A DNA stretch of 32,597 bases, taken from Jimgerdemannia flammicorona. Its lineage: Eukaryota; Mucoromycota; Endogonomycetes; Endogonales; Endogonaceae. The position numbers were made by a program, and so were the translations under genes. The notes beneath the pieces were generated by a model. That model was given only the letters and a program-made list of their open reading frames with translations. It was not told the origin of the DNA and searched no databases. The stretch spans positions 1 through 32,597 of the forward strand of contig RBNI01000366.1 of assembly GCA_003990745.1 (NCBI GenBank), written 5' to 3'. This document shows positions 20,901 to 29,858 of the stretch, piece by piece (the first letter of the stretch is position 1; every line of letters begins with the position of its first letter).

Positions 20901-21553
20901 AGAACCTCACTAGTTTGGATGACAACTCTCTCTGGACGCTTCTCTACTACGCCGGCTACCTCACACTCGATAACCACGGCGCCACAATACCAAACTACGA
21001 GGTCTACATGCAATGGGTCGAATGGATCATGCCAGCACTGGGCAATTCTATTACATTTAACACTTTACTCAACAAGCTTATCTCCGGCAGTATCAGTGAC
21101 TTCAAGGACACATTTGAGCATACCGTTATGGACTGCCTATCCTATTATGACGTGGGTGGTGAAAACTCGGGAAACAATGCCGAGAGCTTCTATCACGCTT
21201 TCGTCCTTGGGTTGCTCATCCACATACGGGATTATAACTATAGTATCAAGTCGAACGGAGAGGCGGGGACGGGACGGTATAATGTCTGCTTGGTGCCGAT
21301 GGTTACGCATCTTCCCCTTGCAATCTTGATGGAGTTCAAGGTGACTTATGGAATGGAAACGATAGAAGCAGCAGCGCAAAAGGGATTGAACCAGATCGAA
21401 GAGAAGCGGTACGAAGTTGGACTTCCAGATTATGTGAAACAGCTAGTGGAGTTTGGGATTGGTTTCAAGGGTAAGCGGGTGTGTGTGATGGGTAAGAAGC
21501 TGAATCTGAAGCAGGGGAAATTCGTGGGAGAAAGGGTGTGTTCAACCTGTTGA
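17956..21553 (+). CDS. AAA-ATPase-like / PD-(D/E)XK nuclease-like protein, paralogue 1
   Basis: Proposed exons: 17956-18439, 18769-18849, 19098-19175, 19251-19277, 19492-19835, 19924-20247, 20322-20628, 20781-21553, giving 805 residues without internal stops. Residues 1-160 are basic and repetitive (TRSK/KAEE units), possibly a nuclear-targeting tail. Residues 225-550 match the AAA-ATPase-like family (PF09820): Walker A-like RPRRFGKS at 275-282 and Walker B-like VVLVDEYD at 411-418. Residues about 660-790 match the PD-(D/E)XK family PF08011: SNGEAGTGRYN, then MEFK (Glu733, Lys735) and GFKGKRVCVMGKK. The predicted catalytic Asp is Asn716 here. Introns are GT-AG and their positions match paralogue 2. 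The exon 1 donor (18440) is the least certain: a more canonical donor at 18415 breaks the frame. Function is unknown; an NTP-driven nuclease or defence/effector role is inference. Confidence 0.75.
17959..18306 (+). repeat. 96-bp coding tandem repeat in exon 1 of paralogue 1
   Basis: Two full 96-bp units (17959-18054, 18055-18150) are followed by a 72-bp unit (18151-18222, internal deletion) and a diverged fourth unit from 18223. Each encodes about 32 residues of the pattern TRM-x-INTR-x-K-x-KAEE then SQTSKPEAS. Period and frame are kept, so it expands the protein without disrupting it. Paralogue 2 has only one short equivalent (MPNTKNKGKGKAGE). Confidence 0.85.
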
Positions 21554-21835
21554 TGTCTTGTTTGTGTATATAGTTGAGGTTCTATACATGTTAGTTTTTT
21601 TTTGCCGAGACGCTATGTAGATGATGATACCAGGATGTGTTAGTACATATTCTTTCATTTGTTTGTGTTCTAGGATTCTCGAGCCGCAACTTATTTCTCC
21701 TTGCAAATTATATTTCGCGCTGTTTTTTGCACTTGGATTTATATTCATAAAGCAACCAAATTACAGTTTTGTAATATCCTTTGGTCATCATTCCATACAT
21801 TCCTATCAACCCATTGACGATGTCAACTTCTCCAG
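21554..21835. repeat. 3' flank shared with paralogue 2 (end of duplicated segment, copy 1)
   Basis: The sequence after the stop codon aligns with 27147-27425: tgatgtct at the stop, gatactaga/gataccagg, cgcaacttatttctcctt, a tttttgcact...tttatattc block and cccattgacgat. Similarity ends just after this. Transcript 3' ends are probably here, but no single poly(A) signal stands out. Confidence 0.75.
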
Positions 21836-22344
21836 TCTTGATTGTTGGACTTCTCTCCAGTCGAACGCGCTTCATCATTTGTCTCCGATCCAGCTCGCCC
21901 CTGTGCTACCTGGGTGGACTAGATTTCCGACGCAGCTTGCTCGCTGTGCCGTCGGGGGTCGATTTTTTCTTTTCTATTCTATTCTTTTATTTTTCCATTT
22001 TTTATTTCTCGGTTTACTGAATAAAGATGAAGTAGAGAGTATATAGGATGAGGAGAAAAAGTACAGAACAACATAAACACTTGTATTCCTGCGATTGATG
22101 GGGATGTCCTGGTTCACAGCCCACAATCGCGTGGTCACGCCGACGCAGACAGCCGCCGCCGCCTCTGGAGGACCCGGGGGGCGGATACGGTCATTGTTGG
22201 ATGTTTTCTCCATTCATCAGCTCTTGTACAATTTATTGCTTTACCATCGCCAGATGAAATCTGTCATGGGTGTCTATGTACATTATTCGGTATGCTCCCT
22301 GTATTGTATTCATTTTACGTCATCTTTTTTTTTTTTTTTTTTTT
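21836..22344. other. Intergenic stretch with a T20 tract
   Basis: No gene is supported. The stretch is pyrimidine-rich near 21965-22010 and contains an uninterrupted run of 20 T at 22325-22344, which could be a polypyrimidine tract ahead of the ORF that follows or a reverse-oriented poly(A) scar. A short GC-rich, CpG-containing part (22095-22200) has an open frame with an Ala/Gly run but no start context I trust. Confidence 0.35.
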
Positions 22345-22749
22345 GCACTGGAAGAAATTGGCTCACTCGATCGACACATCCGTTGCATTCGGATCATCAT
22401 TGACGAAGAGCCCAAGTTCATCAAGGAGTTCTTTTCAGGGGCGACAACGACGGGCGTCATCGCGATGAGGGGCAGAGACGCTAGAAGTGAGATCAATCCG
22501 AACGGTCATCGTGTCTTCATACACTTTCCCACCGCGCGCACACGAAATTTCAATGAAGAGATCTCATTTATTAACAAGCAGGTGGGCACCTCCAGTCAAG
22601 GCCGCATCGAGGCAATCAAGAACTTGCTCGAAGGCGCTAGGCTGGAGCTCAAGATGAAGTTGTGGGCTGTCGTACCAGCCTATTGCGTTTTATCGATACC
22701 CCCGACCGTCGAAAAATCCTGCGTCGCTGGAGATTTTCGTCATGCATAG
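22345..22749 (+). CDS. Unrecognised ORF, possible exon or gene relic
   Basis: An open frame runs from the T20 tract to TAG 22747-22749, about 134 codons with balanced composition and many CpG, unlike the transposon region. It contains IIIDEEPKFIKEFF, GVIAMRGRDARSEI and IEAIKNLLEGARLELKMKLW, which look like ordinary folded-protein sequence with helices. No start ATG lies near its 5' edge, so it could be an internal exon whose acceptor follows the T tract. I do not recognise the family and no copy occurs next to paralogue 2. A transcript or a homologue would be needed to call it a gene. Confidence 0.35.
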   Translation, partial: ALEEIGSLDRHIRCIRIIIDEEPKFIKEFFSGATTTGVIAMRGRDARSEINPNGHRVFIHFPTARTRNFNEEISFINKQVGTSSQGRIEAIKNLLEGARLELKMKLWAVVPAYCVLSIPPTVEKSCVAGDFRHA

Positions 22750-22991
22750 TTCGTATTCCACCGTTTTTCTTTAGTTGAAGATCCACTCCCCTCTCTTTTT
22801 TTTCTTTTTTTGCTGTGTAGAGCACCACCGACAAACAAGAATTATGCATATCTCGGTGTTATTTGCTCACAGATGCTGGACCTTGTATCACTATAGGTTT
22901 AAAAGAGGGCGGGGAAATCTGAGATGAGTATGGAGAAGAATTATCAATATAATCAAACGTTTCCATTGGCCCTCCGAATCAAAAGGGTCAG

Positions 22992-23243
22992 TTGGCGCTG
23001 CACGCCTTGCTTTCGTTCTACGTATCCCCAACCCACTTACACGATACTGAGTTCATCGCCAACGCGCTTCGTTCTGGGGGTTTCCCCACCCTCTCCAAAA
23101 CATGTATGGTTGATAGGATCTCTTCTACGAGGATTGACCTTCGCGCGAATATACTCAACACACCCACTTTTGAAAAGGGGCTTAGTGGCGAAACGGGTAG
23201 TATCGGAATGTTTGCATTGACCGAACTGGTGCCCTTGCCTTAA
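22992..23243 (+). CDS. Unrecognised ORF, possible terminal exon or relic
   Basis: An 83-codon frame ending TAA 23241-23243 reads like real protein (LALHALLSFYV, DTEFIANALRSGGFP, MFALTELVPLP). A potential acceptor (gggtcag at about 22984-22990) precedes it. It might belong with the ORF at 22345-22749 as part of one broken gene, but the intervening 240 bp give no clean splice path I can defend. Family unknown. Confidence 0.3.
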   Translation: MALHALLSFYVSPTHLHDTEFIANALRSGGFPTLSKTCMVDRISSTRIDLRANILNTPTFEKGLSGETGSIGMFALTELVPLP

Positions 23244-23630
23244 TGCTCAAAGATAACCAATAGTCCGAATCGCCAAAACCCCTGATTCCACACAACGGAT
23301 CCGAAGATTGGGAAGTACGTAGGACAAAATTAGGTTTAGAGATTATGCACTCCGGAAACGCAAATTTTTCAAGTAAACAATAGCACGAACAGCCCGAAAA
23401 GGCCTCATGTCAAGATTCCGGGCTCGTTTATCAAATCAACTTTGCTGGGTATACGCTACATCTCTCCCATTCATCGCGGTTACTTTGCGGGTGAGAACGT
23501 CGACAGGTAAACTCCCTTTTCGTGTACGAGTTGACGCATTTATTGAATTTGCGCGAACGACGTTCAATCTGTACATACATTGCTCCGCACTACAGGAACT
23601 CAAATACAAACCCGTTGTCTGCATCGCTTC

Positions 23631-23666
<36 letters not shown>

Positions 23667-23978
23667 CCCTATTTGAATCAAAAGAGGTTTGTAATGTGCA
23701 TCGTGGCTCGATGTGATCAGATTTTATTTCTGAGCTCTAGTAAGACCTCCATACCATTTGCTTTTACTGCTTTAATATATGGCGGCTTCCGTTTCTTGCA
23801 GAACTTCGCCTCGACTTTTCAACGTTGTATGTTTACAAGAGCGATACCGGCATAAATACAACGATTAAAGAATCGCGGTTGGTATCACTCGGTACTCTGA
23901 TCTATCTTTGCATCCCTATTTGTGTGTTTCGAAGCATTGTTAATAGTATCTTGTGGGATTTCCTACAATGAAACGAAG
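23244..23978. other. Intergenic stretch with an A33 tract
   Basis: An uninterrupted run of 33 A lies at 23632-23664. The 200 bp before it show no ORF or tRNA-like A/B box that I could recognise, and I found no flanking duplication, so a SINE or processed copy is only a guess. The rest is the putative 5' region of paralogue 2. Confidence 0.4.
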
Positions 23979-26900
23979 ATGCCAAATACCAAAAACAAAG
24001 GCAAAGGGAAAGCGGGAGAGGTGAGATTCCTATATCGCGTTTTCGGTACCTATCTTGCCAAAGGTTTTGCACTTGTTGTCCTAACTCCCCATCGCAATGC
24101 ATGGCTGCATAGGCGTCCAGAACAACAAGACTTACACGGCAAGGTGCAGTATCGCTCTTTGATGCTGAGTAAGACCTCGAGGGTCAAGTCAAAGTGCAGT
24201 GTGGGGTGGTTGCCGAATATCTGCCGCTTGAGGGGCCGTTTTTGTGGAGCCTGTCGGCTTCCTCGTCTTACCAGCTGCTCAGTGGGGCTTAACTTTGACC
24301 TCTGTTGCGTCTCCGACCTTTGTGTCATGTTATTCCTTGCGCATCATGGACTTCCCCACCTTTATGACCTGTATGGACACCAACCCATATTTCTCTCATA
24401 CTTGCGCAGAGCGTCGTCGCCCGCGATATTCCACACCCTCGGAATCGAACAGCAATGATGAACACGAGGGGGGAAACTCCAGACACAAGGGTGAGGAAAT
24501 ATATAATTGCATGGCAGAAACCGGGAAGAGGAGGGAGGCAGTGTATATCTTTTATCGACCGGCCTTAACCGTGGCCCGTCTGCATTTCGACATCCAACAT
24601 AAGGAAGAGAATCTGTTAAACCTCGTGAAGGAGAGCTTCAGTACTTTTGAAATTCTGATAGTTGAGTACCTACATATGTCTGATCATTTGCTCTGGTTTC
24701 GTCATATTTGCAGAAGCAGAAGACGAACATCTTTCCAAAAAAGCGCGCCTAAGGGCCAATGAGGAAGTGCTCGCGGGATTCAAGAACCAATGTGAGTAGA
24801 TATCACACGGTATCCATATATTTATTAATTATAACTAATGTTTCATTTCTGGTCTAATCCTCGTAGGCATTATCGAGCAAGAATCCCTAGAAGGTAATAT
24901 AGTATGTTTGACAAATGTGTAGTATTCAAAGCCCGGGGTTTTTCCCCGAGCCTAAACTAATGAGGGCTGACTAGCATAGTGTCCGAGTGGTACTACCATC
25001 TACACCATCTCCTACTCTGACCAGTCCTCAATTGCTTCCCTCTCATCTTCATTTTTCCTAGTTGACAACGCTGCTCTTCTCCCAGGCAACAAGGTCACTA
25101 TCGGGCATTCCGATTTCCAGGACATGGTCAATGGCAAATATTCGCTCGTCGACAAGTCAATGCTCATTGCTGAGTTCGTTAGCAGTTGTGACAAAGTGAC
25201 ACTTGCCCTGCGTCCACGCCGATTCGGCAAGTCAACCAATCTGTCGATGCTTCGGCTCTTCTTCGAGCGCATAACAGATGATGACCAGCGTCAACTCCGC
25301 CGAAAATTGTTCGACCAGACGATGATCAAGGACAGGCAAGACTTGTTCACCAACGAGTTTAGCAAGTATCCGGTAATTTTTCTGACGCTCAAGGTACGTA
25401 GAGAATGTCGGCAGTCTGGATGGTCATTCCGTACGGGGAGGACTGGATATTGACAGTATGATTGACCTTGCTCCTCTGAAGGATATCAACGGGTCCACCT
25501 GGGACGAAATGTTGATCAAAGTGCGAGACCTCATCGGCGAGATCTACCGTGAGCACCGTTACCTTGCTCCGTTTCTCGAGCAGAACGCGAAGACTGAGTT
25601 CGACCTCATCGCCAGTAAGGATCCCACCTACCAAAGCCTCGACACGGCCCTCCAGAAGCTCTCAAGATATCTGGACAGCTACCACAAGAGCAAGTGTGTC
25701 GTGCTGATTGACGAGTACGATGCCCCAATCCATGAGGCCTACAACACGAACAATGGGAGTTATTACGAAACGGCGCTAAAATTCTTCCAGACATTGTTCT
25801 CGTCACTGCTCAAGGTGCGTCGGAAAATAGTTGTGGTCCTATCGTCGCTCTGGTTTTCAACGTGATTGCTTATTCTCTTCTTTTCCCAGGACAACACATA
25901 CCTCCACAAAGCCTTCCTCGTCGGCGTTCTCCGCATTGTCAAATCGGGCTTTCTCTCGAGTCTTAACAATATCTGCGTCTACCCCATGGGCAGCTCGAAG
26001 TACGCGAATAAATTTGGCTTCACTGAGGGCGAGGTTGCTCTTCTCTGCAAGCTGCATAAGGTCGACACACCAATGGACGATGTGCGGAGTTGGTACAGCG
26101 GCTACCGAAGCGGTGAACATAGCTCGCTGTGCTCGCTATATAATCCTTGGTCGGTTATCCGCCTCTGTGAAACTAAAAAGCTGGATATGTACTGGAAGGA
26201 TACAGGTGGGCGTTCATGGTACTCGGTTTTCTTTTCGCTGAACTCATTCGAGGAGGATCAGGTGCACATCGAGTTTGTGTTTGTACGCTTTAAACACTGA
26301 ACTCATTTTGTAACTGCCAAAACGTCACTTGGACCTTTCTGTATCTGCTTTGCTCCACAACGAACAGGGGGCACAAGCACAATTAAGCCACTCCTTTTTC
26401 ATGCGAGCTCAAAGTTCAAAAAAGCTGTGTGGGAGTTGCTCGACAACAAACCTATCCAAGCCCTCATTCGCGACGACATCCGCTATGAGAGCCTCGCTAA
26501 TTTTAATGACGACACACTCTGGACGCTGCTCTACTACACCGGTTACCTCACTCCCGATGTCCGCGGCCTCACAACCCCACACTACACAATTCCAAACTAC
26601 GAGGTCTACATGCAGTGGGTCGAATGGGTCATGCCGGCGTTGAGCGAATCTACTACATGCAAAACTCTTCTCCACACGCTGGTTTCCGGCAATATCAACG
26701 ACTTCAAGGAAATGTTTGAGCGTACAGTTATGGAATCCCTGTCCTATTATGACGTGGGTGGCGAAAGCTCGGGAAAACATGCCGAATGCTTCTACCATGC
26801 TTTCGTCCTTGGGATGTTCATCCACGTACAGAATTATAACTATAAAGTCAGGTCGAACAGAGAGAGGGGGATGGGGCGGTATGACATCTGCTTGGAGCCG

Positions 26901-27146
26901 GTGGCTACGCATCTTCCCCTTGCAATTTTGATAGAGTTCAAGGTGACTAATGAAACGGAAACGATAGAGTCAGCGGCGCAGAAGGGGTTGGACCAGATCG
27001 AAAAGAAACGATACAACGTCGGACTTCCGGTTCATGTGAAGCAGCTAGTAGAGCTTGGGATCGGCTTCAAGGGTAAGCAAGTGTGTGTGATGGGTAAGAA
27101 GCTGACGTTGAAGCAAAGGAAGTTCGTGGGAGGAAGGGTGTGTTGA
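23979..27146 (+). CDS. AAA-ATPase-like / PD-(D/E)XK nuclease-like protein, paralogue 2
   Basis: Proposed exons: 23979-24045, 24410-24490, 24714-24791, 24867-24893, 25062-25393, 25482-25814, 25890-26205, 26368-27146, giving 670 residues with no stop. Start MPNTKNKGKGKAGE is the only in-frame ATG before the first donor. Residues 23-84 are charged linker. Residues 85-410 are the AAA-ATPase-like domain with RPRRFGKS at 135-142 and VVLIDEYD at 268-275. The C-terminal PD-(D/E)XK domain has SNRERGMGRYD (Asp584), IEFK (Glu601, Lys603) and a GFKGKQVCVMGKK tail. Unlike paralogue 1, all predicted catalytic residues are present. Exons 2-4 are 81, 78 and 27 nt in both genes and the exon 5/6 intron is 88 nt in both. 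The exon 1 donor at 24046 shares the uncertainty noted for paralogue 1. Confidence 0.8.
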
Positions 27147-27425
27147 ACCTGTTGATGTCTAGTTAGCTTTATTGTGATGATACCCGAGATGTTTTATTGG
27201 TGAGATGTTACGTAAATGATACTAGAATGTGTTCATTTTTTCGAGTTTTGGCATTCTCAAAGCTTGGCCAGTCGTAACTTATTTCTCCTTTCAAATTAAT
27301 CTTTATGTTCTTTGCTTTTTGCACTTTGATTTATATTCCTGAAGTAAACAAATTGCTGCTTTGTAATAACCGTTGGTCACACTCCCAAATGCATTCCCGT
27401 CAACCCATTGACGATATCAACTCCG
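27147..27425. repeat. 3' flank shared with paralogue 1 (end of duplicated segment, copy 2)
   Basis: Aligns with 21554-21835 after the stop codon (cgtaacttatttctcctt, tttttgcactttgatttatattcctgaa, caacccattgacgat). The duplicated segment therefore covers gene body plus about 280 bp downstream, roughly 18385-21835 and 23990-27425. Confidence 0.75.
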
Positions 27426-28442
27426 ATGTTGATAGTGGGTTGAACGCTAAACAAATATATGAAAATACCTCGGCCAGTCCAAAAGGCTTAGTTTGCATCA
27501 GCTTTGTAGGAGAGTTTGGGGTCCTAGAGAACGTGTATGAGTCGCCTGCTTGACTAAGTGTGTACGGAACTCACTGTTGAGATTCTAGTTATGCAATGTA
27601 GGCACGTGACTTTACGCCACACACTCCTTTACATCAATTTGACGTCATCCATCAATTGCAATACGTAAAATACGCTTCTTCTGTTCGGTCTTACAACACT
27701 CACCATTGTCATCAGCGCCGGGAACCTGGAGTGGAGCTAGTATAAATAGACAAAAGGAGAGTGATCTGTTGTCAATGGAAGGAAAAGGATGAAAGGGGAA
27801 GGAATAGGAGACCGACCGCTCCGGAACGTTGCAATTACAAGTGCATCGCCATAACCACAGGTATGTAAACCATAACAAAACGCCCACATGATACTCATCC
27901 ATTTGCATCGCAAAGTGCGCAAAGGAAGAAATAGGGTGGGACCCCTCGCCTAAGGTTTAGCCAAACATATTACTGTTCTAACCCACTAAGTTGGCACGTA
28001 GGCAAAGAGAGGGTTAGGAGGAACAGCAAGAGAATTTTCCAGACTCCAATCGGGAACGGAAATGCGCTACCATCGGTCTAAAGGTTAACGAGACGTAACA
28101 GCTTGAGTAAGACGAAGCAAAGTAAGAGGATGCCACTCGCGCAATACGGCGCAGATCACATCAGCACGAAATCACCACCCAACCTACCATGAAGCTCCAC
28201 TCTCCCAAATATTCTCCCACCTTGCCATGTTCGGAGCATTGTCCCTGTCCGTGTCACTATCACGGGAGTGTCCTTGTGGTGGCCGTGGTGGTTTCGTTCG
28301 TCGAAGTTGATGACTTCTTCAGTATGTGCACTTGAAGGGCCTGTTCGTCAACGAATGCACGGTGCTGACCCTTGGTTCCGTTCTTTCCAGGTGTATGTGT
28401 CTGAACGTTACTAAAAAATGTATGTGTTGCTCAGCCGTTGAT
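27426..28442. other. Intergenic region, no supported gene
   Basis: Promoter-like pieces occur: a TGACGTCA palindrome at 27640-27647 next to cacgtg, and a tataaatag box near 27741, but the ORFs below them are short. An ORF of about 48 codons (28189-28336) has a Val-rich hydrophobic stretch and no recognisable family. I saw no tRNA or repeat unit. Confidence 0.4.
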
Positions 28443-28666
28443 TGGTGTAGGAAACATCGCCGTCTTTAAGGGTCTCGGTCCAGTGTAAATCATTAGCATA
28501 TTGTAAACATCACACTTTGTTTTTTGTTTTGAAATAGTTTTATTTTCAAAATAAAAGACAAAATAAATACAGCAACTTTTGAACCCTTCCTGTCAGCAGC
28601 AAACTGGAAAGCGTCTTAATGTCGGCTTAACCGAAGCGAAGGAATCCGTAACTTGCTCTTGCTTGA
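28443..28666 (+). repeat. Left arm of a large imperfect inverted repeat
   Basis: The arm matches the reverse complement of 29105-29338 along its length with small gaps. Long exact blocks include gcgtcttaatgtcggctta, ggaatccgtaacttgctc, gcagcaaactggaa and taaatcatt. The inner edge is sharp at cttgcttga; the outer edge near 28443 is gradual. Confidence 0.85.
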
Positions 28667-28761
28667 CGATCACGCCTTCTTTACTTTGATATATAAACGG
28701 CCCCGCCCTTGCTCAAGGGGCTCATCAGTTGGCTTAAGTCTTTGGCATATAGAAGCACAGG

Positions 28762-29022
28762 ATGGTAAGAAACAAACCCACCATTATTGTTGGATCCGTT
28801 GCCATAATTGCCGTGACACCAGCAAGTACAGTTTCTACCCTTTTGTGGTCTGCTTCCCAGCCGATGGGGTTAGATCGGCAACCGAAGAAAAGGCCAGGCT
28901 TCAGTCCAAACGCCAGTCGTGGCAATGCTAATAATGAACTCTCATTGCGCCACCGCTTCGAGAGACGCGCCCACCAGTCGACGCGTTTCAATCGTCATCG
29001 ACCACTGATAGCGAGTTTGTGA
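28762..29022 (+). CDS. 86-codon ORF in the loop of the inverted repeat
   Basis: ATG 28762 to TGA 29020-29022. A TATA-like atatataaac lies at about 28689-28698, some 65 bp upstream. The first 35 residues are hydrophobic (IIVGSVAIIAVTPAS), like a signal or membrane segment. The rest is Arg/Asn/His-rich with no domain I recognise. The ATG is followed by GTAAGA, a possible splice donor. It could be a passenger ORF of a foldback element or chance. Confidence 0.25.
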   Translation: MVRNKPTIIVGSVAIIAVTPASTVSTLLWSASQPMGLDRQPKKRPGFSPNASRGNANNELSLRHRFERRAHQSTRFNRHRPLIASL

Positions 29023-29104
29023 CGTCATGTTTTCTGAAAAAGGAAGCAAAATAATTATTTGGATATGTCGTTGGTTGGCCATTTATGCAACGCCCAACCA
29101 ACCA

Positions 29105-29338
29105 TCAAGCAAGAGCAAGTTACGGATTCCTTTGCTTCTTTAAGCCGACATTAAGACGCCTTCCAGTTTGCTGCGGACAAGGAAGGGTTCGAAAAATTGT
29201 TGAATTTTATTTTTGTATTTTATTTTAGAAATAAAATTATTCAAAAACAAAAACAAAAAACTAAGCTCGATGTTTAAAATGTGCCAATGATTTATACTGC
29301 TGGCCAAGACCCTTGAAAACGGCGGTGTTCCCTATACC
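29105..29338 (-). repeat. Right arm of a large imperfect inverted repeat
   Basis: Reverse-complement partner of 28443-28666. Its outer 50 bp overlap a coding-like fragment that continues beyond the arm. No target-site duplication could be identified outside the arms, so transposon ends remain unproven. Confidence 0.85.
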
Positions 29339-29512
29339 AGCGATTTTATCCTGCCGCATGAGGACCGGAATCTCCACGCTTTCAAACTAGCAGCCTCGGA
29401 GAAAGGCAACGCCAGTGATTGGGTTGACTGGGAGATTCTCACGTTTTGCACTAAGGTCAAAGGCCTCAATTGGTTGCCAATCGTGGTGGCAAGCCCAATT
29501 CGGGTGCCATAA
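29291..29512 (+). pseudogene. Orphan coding-like fragment beside the inverted repeat
   Basis: A 73-codon open frame (29291 to TAA 29510-29512) has strongly protein-like composition: KTLENGGVPYTSDFILPHED, then SDWVDWEILTF and NWLPIVVASPIRVP. It has no ATG and begins inside the right arm. The left arm encodes a diverged match on the minus strand (ETLKDGDVSYTN), so the frame was coding before the inverted duplication. Family not recognised; probably an exon or transposase fragment. Confidence 0.4.
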
Positions 29513-29858
29513 CTCGAGAGATCTTGGTCCGAAGTGGAAGAGACATGATTGTAGCAGACTTTAAGTTGTTCGCCTTTTTTCGCTCAGCTGCTTGTTGCAA
29601 CATGCCGGAAATGCCAAACCAGTGTGATAATAATTCGGGGTTAAAATGCTATGGTACAAGTGATGACCCAGACAAACGAAATCTACGACTTTGGCAAAAT
29701 AGCAAAATAAAAACACTTCACAATATTAGCAAGAGCTCGCCCTAATCCAAGCCACTATATACAATCCCAAACAGGTCACTGCGGCGATGTCATTGCCCCA
29801 ATATATCCACCATCACCCTTCTATTTCATCCCAAGCTTTCCAGAGCTATCCTCTTCCC
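29513..29858. other. Intergenic region downstream of the Arp8 gene
   Basis: Holds the presumed 3' UTR of the minus-strand Arp8 gene. A loosely open plus frame (29470-29745) has no recognisable content. Confidence 0.4.

Noticed and set aside
27645..27908. 87-codon minus-strand ORF rich in Cys and Trp
   Set aside because: No domain, no conserved counterpart and no splice-compatible neighbours; a plus-strand TATA-like box lies inside it.
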